Of a stretch of DNA of 64,000 bases, positions 19,544 to 34,190 are shown in pieces. A program made the position numbers and the translations under genes. The notes under the pieces are model-generated. The model was not told the origin of the DNA and did no database searches. It saw only the letters and a list, made by a program, of their open reading frames with translations. How positions within the stretch are numbered: the first letter of the stretch is position 1; each line of letters opens with the position of its first letter. Source of the stretch: Symsagittifera roscoffensis (lineage: Eukaryota; Xenacoelomorpha; Acoela; Convolutidae); the NCBI RefSeq assembly GCF_963678635.1, contig NC_087066.1:43109682-43173681 (forward strand), read 5' to 3'.

Positions 19544-22500
19544 TAGCATGAAATTTAATTCTTGTAAAATTTCATTTTTTTCCCAGTCTTTTTGCGTAGT
19601 AAGCAAAAATAATTGAAACTACGGTCTGATAAAAAAAGCTAGTGGTACGAATTTCATAGAAAGAGAAAAAATTTTGCTTGAACATAGAGCTGATATAGCG
19701 ATTGGAGGGAGAGATCATTTTTTTCCCCAAAAACGAAAACTTTCTCTGATAAAATGCTGGTAGCAAGGAAAACAAAACATTTTCTTTTTAGTTGTAACGC
19801 ACTACGTAAATCAATGCTTTGAATTTACCGCATTGAAGGATTTGTTTGTGGTGCGTGAACGATGTTAGCAACAAAAATTAACCTCAACTAAAAGTTTTCG
19901 AATTTTCACTCAATTTTAAACTTTAAGTTTTCTTCATCATTTAAAAAAAGTTCAGCATAATTTTTAAATCTGGTAAAATGTTATTTTTTTTCCGAATTTT
20001 TTGCGTAGTAAGGAAAAATAATTAAAAATACGGTTTGATAAAAAAATACTAGTCATATGAATTTCATAAAAAGAAAAAAAAACTGCTTAAACAAATACCT
20101 GATATAGCGACTGAAGTGAGAGAAAACTTTTTTCCCCAATAACAAAAAAACTTTCTCTTATAAAGTGCTATTAGCATGGAAAAAAAATTGTTTTATTTTC
20201 AGTTAAAACACACTATGTAAATCAAGGCTTTGAGTTTACCGCCTTGAAGGTTTTGTATGTTGTGCGTGGACGATGTTATCAACAATATTTAACCTCATGC
20301 AAAAGTTTTTATACTTTCTTTCAATTTTGAAATTTTCATTTTCCTTGTCATTTAAAAAATGTTTAGCATAATATTTAGTCATCATAATATTTGAATTGTC
20401 TTTTTTTCCAATTTTTTTGCGTAGTCAGCAAAAACAACTGTAAAAAACGACGTGATAAAAAATGCTGGTCATACGAATTTCATAGAAAGAAAAAAAGGTT
20501 TGCTTAAACGTAGAAATGATATAGCGACTAGAGTGAGAGATAATTTTTTCCCCAAACTTTAAAACCTTCTCTTATAAAAAGCTTTTAGCAAAGAAAGCAA
20601 AATGTTTTACTTTCAGTTAAAACACACTATGTAAATCAAGGCTTTGATTTTACCGCACCAAAGGTTGTGTATGTTCTGCTTGGACGATTTTTTCAACAAT
20701 ATTTAACCTCAAGTTAATTTTTTTGGATTTCACTCAATTTTAAATTTTTCATTTTCTATGTCATTTTTAAAATTTTTAGCATGAAATTTCGTTATCATAA
20801 TATTCTTTTTTTCTTTTTTTCATTTTTGTGGCTTAGTAAGCAAAAACAAGTGAAAAAACGACCTAATAAAAATTGCTAGTCATAAGAATTTCATAGAATA
20901 AAAAACACGTTTCTGTAAACATAGAGCTGATATAGCGACTGGAGTGAGAGATAATTTTTCCCCCAAAATTGAATTTTTCCCCAACAGCATTGAAAGTTGT
21001 GTATGTTGTGCGTGGACGATGTTTTGATATTTATTTAAACTAAAGTAAAAGTTTTTGGATTTTCACTCAATTTTAAACATTTAGTTTTCTTCCTCAATTA
21101 AAAAACAATTTAGCATTAAATTTAATTCTTGTAAAATTCAAATTTTTTTCCAATCCCCAATTCTGAAACTTTTCTCTGATAAAATGCTAGTAGCAGGGGA
21201 ACCAGAACGTTTTATTTTTCAGTTGTCTTCTTCATTTAAATTAGTGTTTAGCATAAGGTTTAGTTATCATAATATTTTTATTACATTTTTTCCAATTTTT
21301 TTGCGTATTAGGCAAAACAATTGAAAATACGGTTTGATAAAAATTGCTAGTCATACGAGTTTTAAAGAAAAAAACGTTTGCTTAAACATAAAGTTGATAT
21401 AGCGACTGAAGTGAGAGATACTTTTTTCCCAATTATGAAAATTTTCTCTGATGAAATGCTAGTAGCAAGGGAACCAGAACGTTTTTTTTTTCAGTTAAAA
21501 CACACCATGTAAATCAAGGATTTGAGTTTACAGCACTGTAAGTTTTGTATGTTGTGCGTGAACGATGTTACCAATAATATTTAACCTCATCTAAAAGTTT
21601 TCGGATTTTCGAAAATTTCAAACTTCTAGTTTTCTTCGTCATTTAAAACAGTGTTTAGCATAAAGTTTTTATCATAATATTTTCAGTTTCTTTTTTCCTT
21701 TTTTTCGTAGTAAGCAAAATTAATTGAAAATACGGTTTGATAAAAAGTGCTAGTCATACGAATTTCATAGAAAGAAAAAGGTTTCCCTAAACATAGAGCT
21801 GATATAGCGACCTAAATGAGAGATAATTTTTTACCCAATTATGAAAAGTTTCTCTGATAAAATGCTATTAGCAAGGAAAACAAAACGTTTTATTTTCAGT
21901 TAAAACACACCATGTAAATCAAGGATTTAAGTTTACAGAAATGAATGTTTTGTATGTTGTGCGTGGAGGATGTTATCAACAATATTTAACTTCATCTAAA
22001 AATTTTCGGATTTTCATCAATTTTAAACTTTTAGTTTTCTTCGTAATTTAAAACAGTGTTTAGCATAAAATTTAATTATCATAGTATTTTTATTTTCTTT
22101 TTTCCATTTTTTTTCGTTGTGAGCAAAATTAATTGAAAATACGGTTTGATAAAAAAAGCTAGTCAAATGAGTTTCATAGAAAGAAAAAAAAGGTTTGCCT
22201 AAACATAGAGCTGATATAGCGACCTAAGTGAGGCATAATGTTTTACCCAATTATGAAATGTTTCTCTGATAAAATGCTAGTAGCAAGGTAAACAAAACGT
22301 TTTATTTTCAGTTAAAACACACCATGTAAGTCAAGTATTTGATTTTACAGCACTGAATTTTTTGTATGTTGTGCGTGGACGATGTTACCAACAAAATTTA
22401 ACCTCATCTAAAAGTTTTTGGATTTTCATCAGTTTTAAATTTCCAGTCTTCTTCGTCATTTAAAAAGTGTTTAGCATAAAGTTTAATTATCATAACATTT

Positions 22501-22659
22501 TTATTTTCTTTTTTCCATTTTTTTTTGTAGTATGCAAATAATTGAAAATACGGTTTGATACAAAATGCTAGTCTTATGAGTTTCATAGAAGGAAAAAAAT
22601 TTTTCTTAAACATAGAGCTGATATAGCGACCTAAGTGAGAGATAATTTTTTACCCAATT

Positions 22660-25600
22660 ATGAAATTTTTCTCTGATGAAATTCTAGTAGCAAGGGAACC
22701 AGAACGTTTTTTTTTTCAGTTAAAACACACCATGCAAATCAAAGATTTGAGTGTACAGCACTGAATAATTTGTATTTTGTGCATGGACGATGTTACCAAC
22801 AATATTTAACCTCATATAAAAGTTTTCGGATTTTCATCAATTTTAAACTTTTAGTTTTCTTCGTCATTTAAAAAAGTGTTTAGCATAAAGTTTAATTATC
22901 ATAATATTTTTATTATCTTTTTTTTCCATTTTTTTTTGAAGTAAGCAAAATTAATTGAAAATACGGTTTGATAAAAAAGGCTAGTCAAACGAATTTCATA
23001 GAAAGAAAAAAAGGTTTGCCTAAACATAGAGCTGATATAGCGACCTAAGTGAGAGATAGTTTTTTCCCAATTATGAAAACTTTCTCTGATGAAATGCTAG
23101 TAGCAAGGGAACCAGAACGTTTTTTTTTTTGGTTTTTCAGGTGAAACACACCATTTAAATCAAGGATTTGAGTACAGCACTGAAAGTTTTTTATGTTGTG
23201 CGTGGATGATGTTACCAACAATATTTAACCTCATCTAAAAGTTTTTGGATTTTCGACAATTTTAACCTTCTAGTTTTCTTCGTCATTTAAAACAGTGTTT
23301 AGCATAAAGTTAAGTTATCATAAACTTTTTATTTTCTTTTTCCATTTTTTTCGTAGTAAGTAAAATTAATTGAAAATACGGTTTGATAAAAAATGCTAGT
23401 CATACGAATTTCATAGAAAGAAAAAAAGGTTTGCCTAAACATAGAGCTGATATAGCGACCTAAATGAGAGATAATTTAATACCCAATTATGAAAGTTTTC
23501 TCTGATAAAATGCTAGTAGCAAGGAAAACAAAACGTTTTATTTTCAGTTAAAACACACCATGTAAATCAGTGCTTTGAGTTTACCGCATTGAAGGTTTTG
23601 TATGCTGTGCATTGACGATGTTATCAATAAAATTTAACCACAAGTAATGTCTTTGGATTTCTTCGTCTTCTTCGTCATTTAAAAAGTCCTCAAGTAAAAG
23701 TCTTCTTCGTCATTTAAAAAGTGTGAAGCATAAAGTTTAGTTCTTGTAAAAATTTAAATACTTTTTTTTTATAATTTTTTTTGCGTAGTAAGCAAATAAT
23801 TGAAAATACGGTTTGATACTAAATGCTAGTCACTTAAACATAAAGCTGATATAGTGACTAAAGTGAGAGATAGTTTTTTCCCAATTATGAAAGTTTTCTC
23901 TGATGAAATGCTAGTAGCAAGGAAACCAGAACGTTTTTTTTCAGTTGAAACACACCATGTAAATCAAGGATTTGAGTTTACAGCACTGAATGTTTTGTAT
24001 GTTGTGCGTGGACGATGTTACCAACAATATTTAACCTCATCTAAAAGTTTTCGGATTTTCGACAATTTTAACCTTGTAGTTTTTTTCGTCATATTAAACA
24101 GTGTTTAGCATAAAGTTTAATTATCATAATATTTTTATTTTCTTTTTTCCATTTTGTTTGTAGTAAGCAAAAATAATTGAAAACACGGTTTGATAAAAAT
24201 CAAACGAATTTTATAGAAAGAAAAAAGGTTTGCCTAAAAATAGAGCTGATATAGCGACTCAAGTGAGAGATAATTTTTGATCAATCATGAAAATTTTCTC
24301 TGATAAAATGCTAGTAGCAAGGAAAACAAAACGTTTTATTTTCAGTTAAAACACACCATGTAAATCAAGGCTTTCCGTTTAGCGCACTGAAGTTTTTGTG
24401 TATTGCGCGTGGATTTTATCAACAATATATTTAACCTCAAGTGAAGTTTTTGGATTTTCACTCAGTTTTAATCTTTTAGTTTTCTTCGTTTTTCAAAAGT
24501 GTTTAGTAAAAAATTTAGTTCTTGTAAGCATAAAAAATTGAAAGAACGGTTTGATAAAAATGCAAGTCAGTCGAATTTTATAGAAAGGAAAAAAGGTTTG
24601 CTTAAACATAGAGCTGATATAGCGACTAAAGTGAGAGATAGTTTTTTCCCAATTATGAAAGTTTTCTCTGATGAAATGCTAGTAGCAAGGGAACCAGAAC
24701 GTTTTTTTTTCAGTTGACACATAACATGTAAATCAAGGATTTGAGTTAACAGCACTGAAAGTTTTGTATGTTGTGCGTGGACGATGTTACCAACAATATT
24801 TAACCTCATCTAAAAATTTTCGGATTTTCGACAATTTTAACCTTGTAGTTTTTTTCGTCATTTAAAACAGTCTTTAGCATAAAGTTTAGTTATCATAATA
24901 TTTTTATTTTCTTCTTTTTTTTTCGTAGTAAGCAAAATAATTGAAAATACGGTTTGATAAAAATGCTAGTCATACGAATTTCATAGAAAGAAAAAAGGTT
25001 TGCCTAAACATAGAGCTGATATAGCGACCTAAGTGAGAGATAATTTTTTACCAATTATGAAAATTTTCTCTGATAAAATGCTAGTAGCAAGGAAAACAAA
25101 ACGTTTTATTTTCAGTTAAAACACACCATGTAAATCAGTGCTTTGAGTTTATCTCATTGAGGGTTTTTTATGCTGTGCGTGGACGATGTTACCAACAATA
25201 TTTAACCTCATATAAAAGTTTTCGGATTTTCATCAATTTTAAACTAAGTTTTCTTCGTCATTTAAAACAAAGTTTAATTATCATATTATTTTTATTTTTT
25301 TTTCCAATTTTTTTGTAGTAAACAAAATTAATTGAAAATACGGTTTGATAAACAATGCTAGTCAAACGATTTTCATTAAAAAAGGAGAAAAGGTTTGCCT
25401 AATCATAGAGCTGATATAGCGACCTAAGTGAGAGTTAGTTTTTTCCCAAGTAAGAAAAATTTCTCTGATGAAATGCTAGTAGCAAGGGAACCAGAAGGTT
25501 TTTTTTTTCAGTTGAAACACACCATTTAAATCAAGGATTTGAGTTTATAGCACTGAAAGTTTTTTATGTTGTGCGTGGACGATGTTACCACCAATATTTA

Positions 25601-27200
25601 ACCTCATCTAAAAGTTTTCGGATTTTCGACAATTTTAACCTTGTAGTTTTTTTCGTCATATTAAACAGTGTTTAGCATAAAGTTTAGTTATCATAAAATT
25701 TTTAATTTCTTTTTCCCATTTTTTTTCGTAGTAACAAAATTAATTGAAAATACGGTTTGATAAAAAATGCTAGTCATACGAATTTCATAGAAAGAAAAAA
25801 AGGCTTGCCTAAACATAGAGCTGATATAGCAACCTAAATGAGAGATAATTTTTTACCCAATTATGAAAGTTTTCTCTGATAAAATGCTGGTAGCAAGGAA
25901 AACAAAACGTTTTTTTTTCAGTTAAAACACACCATGTAAATCAGTGCTTTGAGTTTACCGCATTGAAGGTTTTTTATGCTGTGCATGGACGATGTTATCA
26001 ATAAAATTTAACCACAAGTAAATGTTTTTGGATTTCTTCGTCTTCTTCGTCATTTAAAAAGTGTTTAGCATAAAGTTTAGTTCTTGTAAAAATTTAAATA
26101 CGTTTTTTCAATTTTTTTTTCGTAGTAAGCAAAATAATTGAAAATACGGTTTGATAAAAATGCTAGTCATACGAATTTCATAGAAAGAAAAAAGGTTTGC
26201 CTAAACATAGAGCTGATATAGCGACCTAAGTGAGAGAAAATTTTTTCCCAATTATGAAAATTTTCTCTGATGAAATGCTAGTAGCAAGAAAACCAGAACG
26301 TTTTTTTTTTTCAGTTGAAACACACCATATAAATCAATGATTTGAGTTTATAGCAGTGAAAGTTTTGTATGTTGTGCGTGGACGATGTTACCAACAATAT
26401 TAAACCTCATCTAAAAGATTTCGGATTTTCATCAATTTTAAGCGTTTAGTTTTCTTCGTCATTTAAAACAGTGTTTGGCATAAAGTTTAGTTATCATATT
26501 ATTTTCATTTTCTTCTTTCTTTTTTTTCGTAGTATGCAAAATTACTTGAAAATACGGCTTGATAAAGAATGCTTGTCATACGAAATTCATAGAACGAAAA
26601 AACGGTTTGCCTAAACATAGAGCTGATATAGCGACTAAAGTGAGAGATAATTTTTTCCCCATTATGAAAATGTTTTCTGATGAAATGCTAGTACTAAGGG
26701 AACCAGAACCTTTTTTTTCAGTTGAAACACACCATGTAAATCAAGGATTTGAGTTTACAGCACTGAAAGTTTTGTATGTTGTGCGTGGACGATGTTACCA
26801 ACAATATTTAACCTCATCTAAAAGTTTTCGGATTTCAATCAATTTTAACTTTTTAGTTTTTGTCGTCATTTAAAACAGTGTTTAGCATAAAGTTTAGTTA
26901 TCATTATTTTTTTATTTTCTTTTTTGAAATTTTTTTCATAGTAAGTAAAATTAATTGAAAACACAGTTTGATAGAAAATGCTAGTCATACGAATTTCCTA
27001 GAAAGAAAAAAAGGTTTGGCTAAACATAGAGCTGATATAGCGACCTAAGTGAGAGATAATTCTTTACCCAATTATGAAAATTTTCTCTGATAAAATGCTA
27101 GTAGCAAGGAAAACAAAACGTTTTATTGTCAGTTAAAACTCACCATGTAAATCAAGGATTTGATTTTACAGCACTGAAAGTTTGTATGTTGTGCGTGGAC
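22660..27200 (+). repeat. Satellite block with alternating dimers, about 800 bp
   Basis: Monomers reading GATGAAATGCTAGTAGC then GGAACCAGAACG alternate with monomers reading GATAAAATGCTAGTAGC then GGAAAACAAAACG. The first kind is seen near 23,112, 23,928, 24,700, 25,490 and 26,297, a spacing of about 770-815 bp. One break in the alternation occurs near 26,700, where two of the first kind are adjacent. Confidence 0.75.
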
Positions 27201-30200
27201 GATGTTACCAACAATATTTAACCTCAACTAAAATTTTCGGATTTTCATCAATCTTAAACTTTCATTTTTCTTCGTCATTTGAAACAGTGTTTAGCTTAAA
27301 TTTTAGTTATCATAATATTTTTATTTTCTTTTTTCCATTTATTTTTTCTTAGCAAGCAAAATAATTGAAAATACGGTTTGATAAAAAATGCTAGTCATAC
27401 GAATTCTTAGAAAGAAAAAAAGTTTTGCCTAAACATAAAGCTGATATAGCGACCTAAGTGAGAGATAATTTTTTCCCAATTATGAAAACTTTCTCTGATA
27501 AAATTCTAGTGGCAAGGAAAAAAAACGTTTTATTTTCAGTTAAAACACACCAAGTAAATCAGTGCTTTGAGTTTACCGCATTGAGGGTTTTGTATGCTGT
27601 GCATGGACGATGTTATCAATAAAATTTAACCACATTTAAAACAGTGCTTAGCATAAAGTTTAGTTTTCATAATATTTTTATTCTCTTTTTTCCATTTTTC
27701 TTTCGTAGTAAGCAAAATTATTTGAAAATACGGTTTGATAAAAAATGCTATTCATACGAGTTTCATAGAAAGAAAAAAAATTTTTTCCCTTTTTAATAAA
27801 AACGACTTAATAATAAATGCTAGTCATACGAATTTCATAGAAAGAAAAACACGTTTCCCTAAATATAGAGCTGATTTAGCGGATAGAATTAGAGATAATT
27901 TTTTCCCCAAAATTGAAAATTTGCTCTGATAAAGTGCTGGTAGCAAGGAAAACAAAACGTTTTATTTTCAGTTAAAACAAAACATGTATATCAGTGCTTT
28001 GAGTTTACCGCAATGAGGGTTTTGCATGCTGTGCATGGACGATGTTTTCAACAATATTAAACCTGAAGTTAAAGTTTTTGGAGTTTCACTCAATTTTGAA
28101 CTTTTCATTTTCTGTGTCATTTGAAAAGTGTTTAGAATGAAATTAGTTATCATAATTTTCTAATTTTTTTCCAATTTTTTTTTACGTAGCAAGCAAAATA
28201 ATTGAAAATACGGATTGATACAAAATGTTAGTCATATGAATTTCATAGAAAGAAAAAATTTTGCTTAAGCATAGAGCTGATATGGCGAATGAAGTGAGAA
28301 ATAATTTTTTTCCCCGAAATTGAAAACTTTCTCTGATAAAGTGCTGGTAGCAAGGAAAACACAACGTTTTATTTTCAGTTTAAGCACACCTTAATTTTGA
28401 GTTTATCGCTTTGAGTTTATTGCATTGAAGGTTATGTATGTTGTGCGTGGACGATGTTTTCAACAATATTTAAACTTTGTTATTTGAAAATTGTTTAGCA
28501 TGAAATTAGTTATCATAATTTTCTACTTTGTTTCCATTTTTTTGCGTAGTAAGCAAAATAATTGAAAATTTGGTTTGATACAAAATGCTAGTCATATGAA
28601 TTTCAAAGAGAGAAAAAGGTTTGCTCAAACATAGAGCTGATATAGCAACTGAAGTGAGAAATAATTTTTTTCCCCAAAATTGAAAAATTTCTCTGATAAA
28701 GTGCTGCTAGCAAGGAAAACAAAATGTATTCTTGGCAGTTAGAACGCATTACCTAAGCAAATGTTTTGATTTTACCGCACTGAATGTTGTGTATGTTGTG
28801 CGTGGACGATGTTTTCGACATTTTTTAACCTCAAATTAAAGTTTTTGGAGTTTCACTCAATTTTAAACTTTTCTTTTTCTTTGTCATTTGAAAAGGGTTT
28901 AGCATGAAATTAAGTGATCATAATATTCTAATTTTTTCCATTTTTTGGCGTAGTAAGCGAAAACAACTGAAAAACAACTTAATAAAAATGTTAATCATAA
29001 GAATTTCATAGAAAGAAAAAAAAGGTTGTTATTGCGCAAAAACATAGAGCTGATATTGCGACTGGAGTGAGAGATTTATTTCCGCAATAATGGAAACTTT
29101 CTCTGAAAAAAATGCTGGTAGCAAGGAAAAGAAAACGTTTTTTTTTGCAGTCAGAACGCACCATGTAAATCAATGATTTGAGTTTACAGCACTGAAAGTT
29201 TTGTATGTTGCGCGTGGACGATGTTTTCAACAATATTCAACCTCAAGTTAAACTTTTTGGACTTTCATTCAATTTTAAATTTCCATTTTCTTTGTCAATT
29301 GAAAAGTGTTTAGCATGAAATTAGTTATCAAAATATTCTAATTTTTTTTTCCATTTTTTTGCGTAGTAAGCAAAATAATTGGAATTTGGTTTGATACAAA
29401 ATGCTAGTCATATGAATTTCATAGAGAGAGAAAGGTTTGCTTAAACACAGAGCTGATATAGCGACTGAAGTGAGAAATAATTTTTTCCCCAAAATAGAAA
29501 ATTTTCTCCGATAAAGTTCTGCTAGCAAGGAAACCAAAACGTATTCTTGGCAGTTAGAACGCACTATCTAAGCAAATGTTTTGATTTTACCGCACTGAAG
29601 GAGTGTATGTTGTGCGTGGACTATGTCTTCAACAGTATTTAACCTCAAATTAAAGTTTTTGGAGTTTCACTCAATTTAAAACTTTTCTTTTTCTTTGTCA
29701 TTTAAAAAGTGTTTAGCATGAAATTTAGTTATCATAATATTCTAATTTTTTTCCATTTTTTGGCGTAGTAAGCAATAACTACTGAAAAAACGACTGAATA
29801 AAAATGCTAATCATACGAATTTCTTAGAAAGAAAAAAGGTTTCTCTAAAGATAGAGCTGATATAGCGACTGGAGTGAGAGACTTATTTCCCCGATAATGA
29901 AAACTTTCTCTGATAAAATGCTGGTAGCAAGGAAAACAAAACGTTTTATTTGCAGTTAGAACGCACCATGTAAATAATGGATGTGAGTTTACAGTACTGA
30001 AGGTTTTGTATGTTGTGCGTGATCTCAAGTTAAATTGTTTGGATTTTCAGTCAATTTTAAATTTTCATTTTCTTTGTCATTTGAAAATTGTTTAGCATGA
30101 AATTAGTTATCATAACTTTCTACTTTGTTTCCATTTTTTTGCGTAGTAAGCAAAATAATTGAAAATTTGGTTTGATACAAAATGCTAGTCATATGAATTT

Positions 30201-31106
30201 TATAGAGAGAAAAAGGTTTGCTTAAACATAGAGCTGGTATAACGACTGAAGTGAGAAATAATTTTTTTCCTCAAATTGAAACTTTTCTCTGATAAAGTGC
30301 TGCTAGCAAGGAAAGCAAAACGTATTCTTGGCAGTTAGAACGCACTACCTAAGCCAATGTTTTGATTTTACCGCACTGAAGGTTGTGTATGTCGTGCGTG
30401 GACGAAGTTTTCAACAATATTTAACGTCAAATTAAAGTTTTTGGAGTTTCACTCAATTTAAAACTTTTCTTTTTCTTTGTCATTTAAAAAGTGTTTAGCA
30501 TGAAATTTAGTTATCATAATTTTCTACTTTTTTTCATTTTTTTTTGCGTAGCAAGCAAAATAATTGAAAATTTGGTTTGATACAAAATGCTAGTCTAGTC
30601 ATATGATTTTCATAGAGAGAAAAAGGTTTGCTTAAACATAGAGCTGATATAGCGACTGAAGTGAGAAATAATTTTTCCCCCAAAATTTAAAATTTTCTCT
30701 GATTTAAAATTGTTTCATATTCTAATTTTTTTTCTTTTTGCGTAGTAAGCAAAACCAACTGAAAAAACGACTTAATAAAATTTCCAATCATACGAATTTC
30801 ATAGAAACAAATATAGGTTTCTTTAAACATAGAGCTGATATAGCGACTGGAGCCAGAGATTTATTTCCCCAATAATGAAAACTTTCTCTGATAAAATGCT
30901 GGTAGCAAGGAAAACAAAACGTTTTATTTGCAGTTAGAACACACCATGTAAATCAAAGATTTGAGTTTACAGCACTGAAGGTTTTGTATGCTGTGCGTGG
31001 ACGATGTTTACAACAATTTTTAACCTCAAGTTAAGTTTTTTGGATTTTCACTCAATTTTAAATTTTCATTTTCTTTGTCATTTGAAAAGTGTTTAGCATG
31101 AAATTA

Positions 31107-34100
31107 GTTATCATAGTTTTCTACTTTTTTTCCAATTTTTTTTGCGTAGTAAGCTAAATAATTGAAAATTTGGCTTGATACAAAATGCTAGTCATATGAA
31201 TTTTATAGAGAGAAAAAGGTTTGCTTAAACATAGAGCTGGTATAACGACTGAAGTGAGAAATAATTTTTTTCCTCAAATTGAAACTTTTCTCTGATAAAG
31301 TGCTGCTAGCAAGGAAAGCAAAACGTATTCTTGGCAGTTAGAACGCACTACCTAAGCCAATGTTTTGATTTTACCGCACTGAAGGTTGTGTATGTCGTGC
31401 GTGGACGAAGTTTTCAACAATATTTAACGTCAAATTAAAGTTTTTGGAGTTTCACTCAATTTAAAACTTTTCTTTTTCTTTGTCATTTAAAAAGTGTTTA
31501 GCATGAAATTTAGTTATCATAATATTCTAATTTTTTTCCATTTTCTGGCGTAGTAAGCAATAACAACTGAAAAAACGACCTAATAAAATTTCTAATCATA
31601 CGAATTTCATAGAAACAAATAAAAGTTTCTCTAAACATAGAGCTGATATAGCGACCCGGAGTGAGAGATTTATTTCCCCAATAATGAAAACTTTCTCTGA
31701 TAAAATGCTGGTAGCAAGGAAAACAAAACGTTTTATTTGCAGTTAGAACGCACCATGTAAATCAAAGATTTGACTTTACAGCACTGAAGGTTTTGTATGC
31801 TGTGCGTGGACGATGTTTACAACAATTTTTAACCTCAAGTTAAGTTTTTTGGATTTTCACTCAATTTTAAATTTTCATTTTCTTTGTCATTTGAAAAGTG
31901 TTTAGAATGAAATTAGTTATCATAATTTTCTACTTTTTTTTCATTTTTTTTTGCGTAGCAAGCAAAATAATTGAAAATTTGGTTTGATACAAAACGCTAG
32001 TCATATGAATTTCATAGAAAGAAAAACGTTTGCTTAAACATAGAGCTGATATAGCGACTGAAGTGAGAAATAATTTTTCCCCCAAAATTTAAAATTTTCT
32101 CTGATTTAAAATTGTTTCATATTCTAATTTTTTTTCTTTTTTGCGTAGTAAGCAAAACCAACTGAAAAAACGACTTAATAAAATTTCTAATCATACGAAT
32201 TTCATAGAAACAAATATAGGTTTCTTTAAACTTAGAGCTGATATAGTTATCATAGTTTTCTACTTTTTTTCCAATTTTTTTTGCGTAGTAAGCAAAATAA
32301 TTGAAAATTTGGTTTGATACAAAATGCTAGTCATATGAATTTTATAGAGAGAAAAAGGTTTGCTTAAACATAGAGCTGGTATAACGACTGAAGTGAGAAA
32401 TAATTTTTTTCCTCAAATTGAAACTTTTCTCTGATAAAGTGCTGCTAGCAAGGAAAGCAAAACGTATTCTTGGCAGTTAGAACGCACTACCTAAGCCAAT
32501 GTTTTGATTTTACCGCACTGAAGGTTGTGTATGTCGTGCGTGGACAAAGTTTTCAACAATATTTAACGTCAAATTAAAGTTTTTGGAGTTTCACTCAATT
32601 TAAAACTTTTCTTTTTCTTTGTCATTTAAAAAGTGTTTAGCATGAAATTTAGTTATCATAATATTCTAATTTTTTCCCATTTTCTGGCGTAGTAAGCAAT
32701 AACAACTGAACAAACGACCTAATAAAATTTCTAATCATACGAATTTCATAGAAACAAATAAAGGTTTCTCTAAACATAGAGCTGATATAGCGACTGGAGT
32801 GAGAGATTTATTTCCCCAATAATGAAAACTTTCTCTGATAAAATGCTGGTAGCAAGGAAAACAAAACGTTTTATTTGCAGTTAGAACGCACCATGTAAAT
32901 CAAAGATTTGAGTTTACAGCACTGAAGGTTTTGTATGCTGTGCGTGGATGATGTTTATAACAATTTTTAACCTCAAGTTAAGTTTTTTGGATTTTCACTC
33001 AATTTTAAATTTTCATTTTCTTTGTCATTTGAAAAGTGTTTAGAATGAAATTAGTTATCATAATTTTCTACTTTTTTTTCATTTTTTTTTGCGTAGCAAG
33101 CAAAATAATTGAAAATTTGGTTTGATACAAAACGCTAGTCATATGAATTTCATAGAAAGAAAAACGTTTGCTTAAACATAGAGCTGATATAGCGACTGAA
33201 GTGAGAAATAATTTTTCCCCCAAAATTTAAAATTTTCTCTGATTTAAAATTGTTTCATATTCTAATTTTTTTTCTTTTTTGCGTAGTAAGCAAAACCAAC
33301 TGAAAAAACGACTTAATAAAATTTCTAATCATACGAATTTCATAGAAACAAATATAGGTTTCTTTAAACATAGAGCTGATATAGTTATCATAGTTTTCTA
33401 CTTTTTTTCCAATTTTTTTTGCGTAGTAAGCAAAATAATTGAAAATTTGGTTTGATACAAAATGCTAGTCATATGAATTTTATAGAGAGAAAAAGGTTTG
33501 CTTAAACATAGAGCTGGTATAACGACTGAAGTGAGAAATAATTTTTTTCCTCAAATTGAAACTTTTCTCTGATAAAGTGCTGCTAGCAAGGAAAGCAAAA
33601 CGTATTCTTGGCAGTTAGAACGCACTACCTAAGCCAATGTTTTGATTTTACCGCACTGAAGGTTGTGTATGTCGTGCGTGGACGAAGTTTTCAACAATAT
33701 TTAATGTCAAATTAAAGTTTTTGGAGTTTCACTCAATTTAAAACTTTTCTTTTTCTTTGTCATTTAAAAAGTGTTTAGCATGAAATTTAGTTATCATAAT
33801 ATTCTAATTTTTTTCCATTTTCTGGCGTAGTAAGCAATAACAACTGAACAAACGACCTAATAAAATTTCTAATCATACGAATTTCATAGAAACAAATAAA
33901 GGTTTCTCTAAACATAGAGCTGATATAGCGACTGGAGTGAGAGATTTATTTCCCCAATAATGAAAACTTTCTCTGATAAAATGCTGGTAGCAAGGAAAAC
34001 AAAACGTTTTATTTGCAGTTAGAACGCACCATGTAAATCAAAGATTTGAGTTTACAGCACTGAAGGTTTTGTATGCTGTGCGTGGACGATGTTTATAACA

Positions 34101-34190
34101 ATTTTTAACCTCAAGTTAAGTTTTTTGGATTTTCACTCAATTTTAAATTTTCATTTTCTTTGTCATTTGAAAAGTGTTTAGCATGAAACT
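31107..34190 (+). repeat. Higher-order repeat, about 1,138 bp, with internal deletions
   Basis: The landmark GTTATCATAGTTTTC recurs at 31,107, 32,246 and 33,384. Each unit has two full monomers (about 405 bp each) and two shortened ones (about 192 and 136 bp). The shortened ones arise from two deletion joints: TTTTCTCTGATTTAAAATTG (at about 32,098 and 33,236) and GAGCTGATATAGTTATCATA (at about 32,235 and 33,374). A third, incomplete unit follows to about 34,190. Copies are nearly identical, so amplification was recent. Confidence 0.8.
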
